Assembly (NCBI GenBank): GCA_025923975.1 | Contig: JAICEV010000226.1 | Span: 1-6,349, forward strand | From: Propionibacteriaceae bacterium | Lineage (GTDB): Bacteria; Actinomycetota; Actinomycetes; Propionibacteriales; Propionibacteriaceae | DNA length: 6,349 nucleotides | Reading direction: 5' to 3' | The notes under the pieces: generated by a model | Database searches by the model: none | What the model saw: the letters and a program-made list of their open reading frames with translations, nothing else | Told to the model about the DNA's origin: nothing | Translations under genes and position numbers: made by a program | In this document: one piece after another, positions 1-4,685 of the stretch | Layout of the letters: each line of letters begins with the position of its first letter | How positions within the stretch are numbered: position 1 is the stretch's first letter

Positions 1-184
1 CAGTGCCGCGGACCATCTGGTCTGCCTTCCGCGGGTCGACCCCGAGCCGCACGGCAACATCGACGGTCTCGTCGAACTTTGTCCTGCTATTGGCCTTAGC
101 GAATGCCATGGCCTCGGCCGGTGCGTACAGCTTCCCAGGATCGACCTTCTCTGTGACGGCCGCGTACGACTTGCTGCGCTTCAT
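1..184 (-). CDS. rplA: 50S ribosomal protein L1, N-terminal part (truncated by the window edge)
   Basis: Ribosomal protein L1 binds 23S rRNA at the L1 stalk, helps release deacylated tRNA from the E site, and in many bacteria represses its own operon by binding mRNA. The 61 visible residues begin MKRSKSYAAVTEKV and carry the L1 signature around residues 37-60 (KFDETVDVAVRLGVD, then PRKADQMVRGT), which is strongly diagnostic. The usual length is about 235 residues, so roughly three quarters of the gene lies beyond the left edge. I chose the ATG at 184 because AAAGGA (193-198) sits 8 bases upstream. An in-frame ATG at 208 exists but lies upstream of that ribosome binding site. The gene follows rplK after 95 bp in the same direction, the normal L11-L1 operon order. 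Confidence 0.95.
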   Translation of the reverse strand, partial: MKRSKSYAAVTEKVDPGKLYAPAEAMAFAKANSRTKFDETVDVAVRLGVDPRKADQMVRGT

Positions 185-192
185 GATGCTGG

Positions 193-198
193 TCCTTT
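193..198 (-). promoter_or_regulatory. Ribosome binding site of rplA
   Basis: AAAGGA on the minus strand, 8 bases before the ATG at 184. It decides between this start and the in-frame ATG at 208, which would place the site inside the coding region. Confidence 0.7.
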
Positions 199-224
199 CT
201 ATGCCCATTGCTTCCGGGCCAGTT

Positions 225-252
225 GTGGTCGGAGCCGCGCCAGCTCTCCCAC
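225..252 (-). promoter_or_regulatory. Stem-loop in the rplK-rplA spacer, possible L1 autoregulatory site
   Basis: In the 95-bp spacer the minus strand can fold into a hairpin. GTGG (252-249) pairs with CCAC (228-225), and GAGC (246-243) pairs with GCTC (235-232) around a 7-base loop. Small asymmetric internal loops separate the two helices. L1 is known to repress its operon by binding an mRNA structure that mimics its rRNA site. A bulged hairpin just ahead of rplA fits that role, but the assignment is inference. It has no T-run after it, so it is not an evident terminator. Confidence 0.35.
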
Positions 253-279
253 GCGTTCTTCTCTATCGACTTATCGCGG

Positions 280-714
280 TTACTCAGCGACGGTGACGCC
301 CATACTCCGGGCGGTACCCTCGACGATCTTCATCGCTGACTCGATGTCGTTGGCGTTGAGATCTGGCAGCTTGGTGGTGGCGATGTCACGCACCTGGTCG
401 CGACTGATCTTGCCAACCTTCTCACGGTGCGGCACGCCCGAACCCTTCGGGACGCCGGCAGCCTTCTTGATCAGCTCAGCGGCTGGCGGGGTCTTGGTGA
501 TGAAGGTGAACGTGCGGTCCTCATAGATCGTAATCTCGACCGGGATGATGGTGCCGCGCATGGATTCGGTTACGGCGTTGTACGCCTTGCAGAACTCCAT
601 GATGTTGACGCCGTGCGGACCCAGGGCGGTACCGACGGGCGGCGCTGGTGTGGCGGCGCCAGCATTCAAGGCGATCTTGACGAGCGCAGCAACTTTCTTC
701 TTCTTGGGAGGCAT
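280..714 (-). CDS. rplK: 50S ribosomal protein L11
   Basis: L11 forms the base of the L7/L12 stalk with 23S rRNA helices 43-44, takes part in factor-dependent GTP hydrolysis, and is needed for RelA activation by stalled ribosomes. The product has 144 residues, the usual length. It starts MPPKKKKV; the N-terminal domain holds the proline-rich loop (residues 23-37), then NIMEFCKAYNA and IIPVEITIYEDRTFTF. The C-terminal rRNA-binding domain holds KTPPAAELIKKAAGV, KLPDLNANDIESAM and the terminal GTARSMGV. The start at 714 matches the family start exactly, with GAAGGA about 12 bases upstream. Two residues in the antibiotic-binding loop are unusual: the motif normally read PVGPALGQHG is PVGTALGPHG here (T29, P33). 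The gene follows nusG after 41 bp. Confidence 0.98.
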   Translation of the reverse strand: MPPKKKKVAALVKIALNAGAATPAPPVGTALGPHGVNIMEFCKAYNAVTESMRGTIIPVEITIYEDRTFTFITKTPPAAELIKKAAGVPKGSGVPHREKVGKISRDQVRDIATTKLPDLNANDIESAMKIVEGTARSMGVTVAE

Positions 715-755
715 TCTCTTTCTGGATCCTTCGTGTGGTCGTTTAGGTGATCAGC

Positions 756-1676
756 TCAAACCTTCTGGATCTGCGGGAAGGTCAGATCGACCGGAGTCTC
801 GCGACCCAAGATCTCGACCAGCGCCTTGAGCCGCTGGTTATTCACGTTGATCTCGGTGATTGTTGCGTGGACACCCGCAAACGGCCCGTCGACCACCATC
901 ACGGAGTCGCCCACTGAGAAGTCGGCGACCTCAACCTTCTTCTTCCGACGGGTCGGGCCCTCGCTCGAAGCCGTTGCCGCAGCGATTACCGCAGGCGCCA
1001 GCATCTTCTCCACCTCATCGAGGCTGAGCGGGACCGGGGAATTGGAGTGCCCAACGAAGCCGGTGACCGACGGAGTATGGCGAACGGTCGACCAAGATTC
1101 ATCGGTCAGATCCATGCGCACCAGCACGTAGCCAGGCAGCACCGTGCGCCTCACCTGCTTGCGCTGACCGTTACGGATCTCGGTGACCTCCTCGGTCGGC
1201 ACGACGATCTCATAGATGTAGTCCTCCATGTTGAGGGAGGACACGCGGTTCTCCAGGTTCTGCAGCACCCGATTCTCCATGCCGGAGTAGGTGTGCACCA
1301 CGTACCAGTCCCCTGGCTTGGCCCGCAGCTCAGATCGGAACGCCTCGAGGGCATCCTGACCAGCATCGGACTCATCTTCGGGTTCAGCCTCGGCTACTTC
1401 TTCTGGTTCCTCAGTGGGTGCGAGGGTGCCGAAGTCGAGCTCGAAGGCGTCCTCCGCCCTCGGCTCAGTGGTGGCCCCGCCAAAGTCGAGGTTGATGTCG
1501 ACGTCGTCCTCGCGGCTCCGGTAGCTGCCCAGATCGATATCGAAGTCGTCCTCCGCGGCCTCGGCTGTTTGGGAGGATGCAGGGCTTTCCAGCGACTCCG
1601 CCCCCTGTTGCGGTTCTTCGGCTGAAAAGTTCTCGGGCACGTCGATGTCTCCGTTGCTTGGTTCGTTGGCGGTCAT
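756..1676 (-). CDS. nusG: Transcription termination/antitermination protein NusG with acidic N-terminal extension
   Basis: NusG binds the RNA polymerase clamp and modulates elongation, pausing, Rho termination and coupling to ribosomes. The product has 306 residues. Residues 1 to about 118 are a low-complexity extension rich in Asp, Glu, Ala and Ser. It carries three similar motifs: EDDFDIDLG at 42-50, EDDVDINLDFG at 56-66 and EDAFELDFG at 75-83. The NGN domain spans about 121-232 (DWYVVHTYSGMENRV, then VRRTVLPGYVLVRMDL and TPSVTGFVG). A basic linker (RRKKK, 243-247) leads to the KOW domain at about 253-306 (VGDSVMVVDGPFAG, ILGRETPVDL). Acidic extensions are common in actinobacterial NusG, and this one is long. 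The ATG at 1676 shares its A with the secE stop (TGATG). No Shine-Dalgarno is visible before it, so translation probably depends on coupling to secE. A later start inside the extension cannot be excluded. Confidence 0.97.
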   Translation of the reverse strand: MTANEPSNGDIDVPENFSAEEPQQGAESLESPASSQTAEAAEDDFDIDLGSYRSREDDVDINLDFGGATTEPRAEDAFELDFGTLAPTEEPEEVAEAEPEDESDAGQDALEAFRSELRAKPGDWYVVHTYSGMENRVLQNLENRVSSLNMEDYIYEIVVPTEEVTEIRNGQRKQVRRTVLPGYVLVRMDLTDESWSTVRHTPSVTGFVGHSNSPVPLSLDEVEKMLAPAVIAAATASSEGPTRRKKKVEVADFSVGDSVMVVDGPFAGVHATITEINVNNQRLKALVEILGRETPVDLTFPQIQKV

Positions 1677-2128
1677 CAGCTAAAGATCTTGAAGATTGCC
1701 CAGCCGAGGCCGAGGTCGAGCAGGCTCACGTACGCGATCACAAACAGCACAAAGACCAGCACCACGACGAAGTAGTTGATCAGCTGCTGCCCGGTGGGAT
1801 AGACGACCTTGCGCAGCTCGCCGATCGACTGCTTGACGAACTTGATGGGCGTCGTACGCTCCCGCTTGACCGGCTGGTCGCGTTTGCTCGTAGGAGCGCC
1901 CTTAGGTGTCCGCGCGGTCGTCTTGGCTTTGCCGCCCGGAGTCGCCGCCACACCTGCTGGTTCTAAGACCTTCTCCGGCTGAGAGTCGCCGCTGGTCTCA
2001 GCCTTCGCCGCCTCAGCTCCGTTCACCCCAGTCCGTGAGGACTTCGGTTGCGCGTCGGCCTCGGTGGCGTCGGCCAATTCGGCAGAGCTCTCCTCCGCGG
2101 TCGGCTCCACCTCTTCCTTCTCTGCCAC
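1676..2128 (-). CDS. secE: Preprotein translocase subunit SecE with hydrophilic N-terminal extension
   Basis: SecE clamps the SecY channel in the cytoplasmic membrane and is required for protein export. I start it at GTG 2128, giving 150 residues, because GGGAAGG (2136-2142) lies 7 bases upstream and because further in-frame extension would run into the tRNA gene. Residues 1-27 are acidic. Residues 28 to about 92 are Ala/Thr/Lys/Arg-rich and become basic (KRDQPVKRERTTP). The SecE core begins near residue 95: PIKFVKQSIGELRKVVYPT is the conserved amphipathic segment, with Tyr where Trp is common. It is followed by one transmembrane helix (about 118-142) and the short tail AIFKIFS. The gene lies 40 bp after tRNA-Trp and overlaps nusG by 1 bp, so the genes are likely co-transcribed. 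Confidence 0.95.
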   Translation of the reverse strand: MAEKEEVEPTAEESSAELADATEADAQPKSSRTGVNGAEAAKAETSGDSQPEKVLEPAGVAATPGGKAKTTARTPKGAPTSKRDQPVKRERTTPIKFVKQSIGELRKVVYPTGQQLINYFVVVLVFVLFVIAYVSLLDLGLGWAIFKIFS

Positions 2129-2135
2129 GCTCAGA

Positions 2136-2142
2136 CCTTCCC
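2136..2142 (-). promoter_or_regulatory. Ribosome binding site of secE
   Basis: GGGAAGG on the minus strand, 7 bases before GTG 2128. It supports the GTG start over longer in-frame alternatives that would run through the tRNA gene. Confidence 0.75.
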
Positions 2143-2168
2143 TACCGTCATCTACCTGTCTGCACCTG

Positions 2169-2241
2169 CAGGGCAAGAGGGACTTGAACCCCCAACCTTC
2201 GGTTTTGGAGACCGATGCTCTGCCAATTGAGCTATTGCCCT
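2169..2241 (-). tRNA. tRNA-Trp (anticodon CCA)
   Basis: The 73-base cloverleaf folds completely: acceptor AGGGCAA with TTGCCCT; D stem GCTC/GAGC around AATTGGCA; anticodon stem TCGGT/ACCGA around loop CTCCAAA, giving anticodon CCA at 2206-2208; variable loop AGGTT; T stem GGGGG/CCCTC (one G-T pair) around TTCAAGT. The discriminator base is G, as expected for tRNA-Trp. The 3' CCA is not encoded: the bases after the discriminator are CAG, so CCA must be added enzymatically. Placement directly ahead of secE is the usual arrangement in actinobacteria and many other bacteria. The tRNA is probably processed from the secE-nusG transcript. Confidence 0.97.
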
Positions 2242-2277
2242 CCGGAAGCCCTCCACCAGATGCTGTTATGTGACGCA

Positions 2278-2293
2278 CGCCCGTACGAGGGCG
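2278..2293 (-). repeat. Short inverted repeat in the tRNA-Trp leader
   Basis: CGCCC and GGGCG form 5-bp arms around a 6-base centre (TCGTAC on the minus strand) in the predicted leader upstream of tRNA-Trp. It could fold in RNA or be a protein site. There is no T-run after it. With arms this short in GC-rich DNA, chance is a real possibility. Confidence 0.3.
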
Positions 2294-2302
2294 CACCAAA
2301 AC

Positions 2303-2322
2303 CCTGGTGATTTGCCACCAAG
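2303..2322 (-). promoter_or_regulatory. Hairpin at the predicted 5' end of the tRNA-Trp/secE transcript
   Basis: On the minus strand CTTGGTG (2322-2316) pairs with CACCAGG (2309-2303), with one G-U pair, around the 6-base loop GCAAAT. GTTTTGG follows. The base of the stem coincides with the start point expected from the promoter at 2329-2357, so the RNA would begin with this stem. It could protect the 5' end or act as a weak attenuator; four T residues are too few for a convincing terminator. Confidence 0.35.
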
Positions 2323-2328
2323 AGATCG

Positions 2329-2357
2329 AGTGTAGTCAGGATCGGGACCTGAGTCGA
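2329..2357 (-). promoter_or_regulatory. Candidate sigma-A-type promoter for tRNA-Trp-secE-nusG
   Basis: On the minus strand a -35-like TCGACT (2357-2352; 4 of 6 matches to TTGACA) is followed by a 17-base spacer and the -10 element TACACT (2334-2329), which fits TANNNT. The predicted start is near 2322, about 80 bases before the tRNA. It is the best-spaced element pair I found upstream of the tRNA. Prediction rests on motif and spacing only. Confidence 0.5.
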
Positions 2358-2411
2358 ACGGCTGGGCGGCGCCGACGGACCAGCTTGCCACCGCACTCGC
2401 TCGCTGCGCAG

Positions 2412-2525
2412 TTAGAGCCAGACAAATGCAGAAACGAGCAGCACCACGCAGCTGAGGGTGGGGACCAGGAGCAGGCCCCAGGAATCGTCGGAGAACAGCG
2501 GCTCGGACCGGGGAAATCGTGCCAT
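2412..2525 (-). CDS. Candidate small single-pass membrane protein, 37 residues
   Basis: I do not recognise a family. The ATG at 2525 opens a frame of 37 codons ending in TAA. The first 16 residues are hydrophilic (MARFPRSEPLFSDDSW). Residues 17-37 form one uninterrupted hydrophobic segment (GLLLVPTLSC, then VVLLVSAFVWL) that ends at the stop, as in a single-helix membrane peptide. Support for coding: a purine-rich AGGAAAAGAAG (2533-2543) ends 7 bases before the ATG, and 29 of 37 codons end in G or C, like the neighbouring genes. A promoter-like element lies upstream (2592-2621). In-frame GTG and TTG codons upstream of the ATG could give a slightly longer form. It precedes the tRNA-Trp promoter on the same strand. 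The shortness of the frame keeps confidence moderate. Confidence 0.45.
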   Translation of the reverse strand: MARFPRSEPLFSDDSWGLLLVPTLSCVVLLVSAFVWL

Positions 2526-2552
2526 CAAGATACTTCTTTTCCTGCTGGCGAG

Positions 2553-2565
2553 CACTTTGGAAGTG
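2553..2565. repeat. Short inverted repeat CACTT-N3-AAGTG
   Basis: Perfect 5-bp arms around TGG, in the predicted untranslated leader of the small membrane protein gene and upstream of its ribosome binding site. It could be a small RNA hairpin or a dimeric protein site. Weak evidence. Confidence 0.25.
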
Positions 2566-2581
2566 TCGCGGTCGATGTCCC

Positions 2582-2621
2582 CGAGAAAATGATGTTAAGA
2601 GCGCTTCTCGCCATAAGTCAC
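2582..2621 (-). promoter_or_regulatory. Candidate promoter with inverted repeat around the -10, upstream of the small membrane protein gene
   Basis: On the minus strand GTGACT (2621-2616; 4 of 6 to TTGACA) is followed by an 18-base spacer and TAACAT (2597-2592), a good TANNNT -10. The start point would be near 2585, leaving a leader of about 60 bases before the ATG at 2525. An inverted repeat, CGAGAA (2582-2587) and TTCTCG (2605-2610), brackets the -10, a position where a repressor could block polymerase. The operator idea is inference. Confidence 0.35.
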
Positions 2622-2779
2622 GGCCCTTCACGACCCGTCTCGAATAATGATTTGTCGACGTGAGGCGGCGGTGACAGGCTGCACGTCATGACCGTCGCCA
2701 CCCGTCCGTGCTCGCTCGCTCACCGAAGCACGAGCTGCGAGCAGCGTGGGCGACGCGGTCGGGCGCACTTCCGACGGTC
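2622..2779. other. Upstream region of the exporter gene, no clear promoter
   Basis: This stretch separates the minus-strand promoter candidate from the plus-strand exporter start. On the plus strand I see no convincing -35/-10 pair; AATAAT (2643-2648) is -10-like but lacks a partner at suitable spacing. An inverted repeat CGTGCT (2707-2712) / AGCACG (2727-2732) with a 14-base loop lies here. It overlaps the alternative exporter start at GTG 2708. Confidence 0.4.
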
Positions 2780-3406
2780 GTGATCAACGACTTTCTCGCG
2801 GGCGTTGTGACCGGTCTGGCCGTTGCAATGCCACTTGGAGCTATCGGCACATATCTCATCGGTCTCGCCGCCCGGGAGCGTGCCGCCACCGCCGCGGCTG
2901 CGGCCCTAGGCGTCGCCTCAGTCGACGGTGCATACGCAATCCTGGCCGCAGTAGGCGGGGCGGGCTTGCAGGCACTCATCAGCGGGGTGTCCGGCTGGCT
3001 GACCTGGATCGCGGCAATGACGTTGATTGCAGTGGCGATACGTACCGTGCAACGCGCCGTGCGTCGCTATCGCGGTAATAACGGCATAGTCGACCGGTTA
3101 CGAGGGTTGACTCCGATGCGCGGCTATCTCAGCCTGGCTGCGCTCACCGCAGTCAATCCGGCCACCTTGGTTACCTTCGCTGCAGTCGTTGTCGGCCGAT
3201 CTGTGAACCAGAGTGAGTCGTCATGGCAAAGCGTGCTGCTCTTCGCTCTCGGCGCCTTCATGGCATCCGCAGTCTGGCAACTCACGTTGGCCGGAGGCGG
3301 GAGCCTGCTCGGCAGGCTGCTTCGTGGTCGTCGCGGTCAGGTTGGAATCGCCGTCTGTTCAGCAATGATCATGCTGGGCCTGGCCGCTGCGGTGCTGGTG
3401 AGGTGA
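2780..3406 (+). CDS. LysE-family amino acid exporter-like membrane protein
   Basis: The product looks like a LysE/RhtB-type exporter, a cytoplasmic-membrane family that expels amino acids and related small molecules; the substrate cannot be read from sequence. From GTG 2780 it has 208 residues, the usual size. It opens with DFLAGVVTGLAVAMPLG, typical of the family N-terminus. Further signs are a conserved-type Asp in GVASVDGAY (D49) and an Asn-Pro pair (N126-P127) in ALTAVNPATLV at the second half. About six hydrophobic segments are visible (roughly 5-28, 39-66, 72-91, 117-138, 150-172, 187-206), with a basic loop (RAVRRYRGNNG, 92-102) in the middle. A longer start at GTG 2708 would add 24 hydrophilic residues unlike the family. 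Neither start has a clear ribosome binding site, so a leaderless or weakly initiated message is possible. The 3' end overlaps the convergent aminotransferase gene by 38 bp. Confidence 0.8.
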   Translation: MINDFLAGVVTGLAVAMPLGAIGTYLIGLAARERAATAAAAALGVASVDGAYAILAAVGGAGLQALISGVSGWLTWIAAMTLIAVAIRTVQRAVRRYRGNNGIVDRLRGLTPMRGYLSLAALTAVNPATLVTFAAVVVGRSVNQSESSWQSVLLFALGAFMASAVWQLTLAGGGSLLGRLLRGRRGQVGIAVCSAMIMLGLAAAVLVR

Positions 3407-4685
3407 CCGATTCGTTGAGCAGTTTCTCGGTGGCAGCGAGTAGTACACAGGTAGCCAGACCGTCGATAGCTAGAGCAACCTCCTCCACAGAGGGAAAACT
3501 CGGCGCGATCCTGATGTTCCGGTCGCGCGGGTCGCGGCCATGGGGAAAGGCCGCGCCAGCTCCCGTCATCGCGATCCCCGCCTCCTTGGCCAGCGTTACC
3601 ACGCGGGTCGCCGTGCCGTCGGCGACATCGAGGCTAACGAAGTATCCGCCGTCAGGATCAGTCCACGTTGCCGCCTGGAAGTCTCCAAGCCGCTTGCTCA
3701 GGATCGATGTCACCTGATCGAACTTCGGAGCGAGAATCTCTCGATGGCGACGCATCAGCGCGGTCACGCCATCGGCACCCTTCAGGTACAACGCGTGCCG
3801 CAGATGGTTGATCTTGTCGGGGCCGATGGTCCGCTTGCTCAAGTTCTTCAGGTACCAATCGACATTGGAGGAAGAGCTCGCAAAGAATGACACTCCCGCG
3901 CCGGCGAAGGTGATCTTGGAGGTCGATGCGAAGAGGAATACCCGATTCGGATGGCCCGCCTCAGCTGCCATCGCGAGTACGTCCAACGCAGGAGTCTCAA
4001 CCTCGGTCAGATGGTGCACCGCATACGCGTTGTCCCAGAACATCCGGAAGTCCCCCGCTGCCGGCATCTCGAGGAGCGCACGGGTGACCTCCTCGTTATA
4101 GACCGCGCCCGTTGGGTTCGAATACATCGGCACGATCCACATGCCCTTGATCGAGGCATCGTTAGCCACCAGCTCCCGCACCCGGTCCAGGTCGGGCCCA
4201 TCCTGGCTGAGCGGAACCGAGATCATCTCGATGCCGAATTGCTCACACAGCGCGAAGTGGCGATCGTAGCCAGGAACTGGACAGATGAATTTGATCGGCG
4301 CCCTCGACCAGGCCTCAACCGAGTCAACCGTGCCCTTGAGAAGGGCGTACACCAGAGTGTCGTGCATGATCGACAAGCTCGAATTGTCACCCGCGATGAG
4401 CTGGTCGACGGGGACGTTGAGAAGCGGCGCGAAGATGGTTCGGATCCCGGGAAGGCCCTGCAGACCGCCGTAATTCCTACAGTCGGTGCCGGTCGAGTCT
4501 CTATAGGCACCCGCGCCCGGCAGCGTAAGCAGCTCATTGGAAAGGTCCAGCTGCTCTGACGACGGCTTGCCGCGGGTCAAGTCCAGTTTCAGTCCCTTGG
4601 CCAGCAGCTCGTCATAAGCCGAGATTTGCTCCTCGTGCAGCGCTGCCAGCTCGGTGTGACTGAGATCGGACAATGGCATGATCAT
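3369..4685 (-). CDS. PLP-dependent aspartate aminotransferase, subgroup Ic (Rv3722c/AspT-like)
   Basis: This fold-type I enzyme should transfer the amino group between aspartate and 2-oxoglutarate, giving oxaloacetate and glutamate in the cytoplasm. The 438 residues match the actinobacterial subgroup Ic enzymes (mycobacterial Rv3722c, corynebacterial AspT; from memory, about 430 residues). Visible motifs are LDLTRGKPSSEQLDLS (34-49), GDNSSLSIMHD (99-109), CPVPGYDRHF (135-144), YSNPTGAVYN (188-197), WDNAYAVHHL (217-226, cofactor-ring Asp218 and Tyr221), STSKITFAGAG (254-264, Schiff-base Lys257), DGGYFVSLD (345-353) and RNIRIAPSFP (389-398, Arg392 for the substrate carboxylate). No catalytic residue appears lost. 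I start at ATG 4685 (MIMPLSDL) because GGAG (4691-4694) is 5 bases upstream and the ATG overlaps the treZ stop as ATGA; the ATG at 4679 is the alternative. The gene is probably translationally coupled to treZ. Confidence 0.93.
   Translation of the reverse strand: MIMPLSDLSHTELAALHEEQISAYDELLAKGLKLDLTRGKPSSEQLDLSNELLTLPGAGAYRDSTGTDCRNYGGLQGLPGIRTIFAPLLNVPVDQLIAGDNSSLSIMHDTLVYALLKGTVDSVEAWSRAPIKFICPVPGYDRHFALCEQFGIEMISVPLSQDGPDLDRVRELVANDASIKGMWIVPMYSNPTGAVYNEEVTRALLEMPAAGDFRMFWDNAYAVHHLTEVETPALDVLAMAAEAGHPNRVFLFASTSKITFAGAGVSFFASSSSNVDWYLKNLSKRTIGPDKINHLRHALYLKGADGVTALMRRHREILAPKFDQVTSILSKRLGDFQAATWTDPDGGYFVSLDVADGTATRVVTLAKEAGIAMTGAGAAFPHGRDPRDRNIRIAPSFPSVEEVALAIDGLATCVLLAATEKLLNESVTSPAPQRPGPA

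Noticed and set aside
1047..1625. Long plus-strand frame opposite nusG
   Set aside because: It is a shadow produced by the GC-rich, Asp/Glu-biased codons of the NusG extension and has no recognisable domain.
2169..2241. tRNA-Trp as an attachment site for an integrated element
   Set aside because: There is no integrase, no second copy of the tRNA 3' end in the window, and the flanking genes are ordinary chromosomal genes.
2129..2299. In-frame extension of secE upstream to position 2299
   Set aside because: The added codons read straight through the tRNA-Trp gene, and the GTG at 2128 has a strong ribosome binding site. The extension is accidental.
2337..2365. TTCGA-containing stretch resembling a tRNA T-arm (possible degenerate tRNA)
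   Set aside because: The flanking bases do not pair into a T stem and no acceptor or anticodon arm follows. The stretch is better explained as part of the promoter.
2528..2614. A 29-codon minus-strand frame (MARSALNIIFSG...) whose TGA overlaps the ATG of the small membrane protein, with GAAGGG 9 bases upstream
   Set aside because: The composition is not protein-like, and the promoter -10 candidate at 2592-2597 lies inside it. It would be coding only if the start point is further upstream; kept as a note.
2266..2663. Open frames of about 120 codons on both strands over the intergenic region (minus 2266-2631, plus 2307-2663)
   Set aside because: Both have irregular composition with no family motif, lack convincing ribosome binding sites, and conflict with the tRNA promoter and leader structures.
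2708..2779. Longer exporter start at GTG 2708
   Set aside because: It adds 24 hydrophilic residues before the standard LysE-family N-terminus, has no ribosome binding site and spans an inverted repeat. It remains possible.
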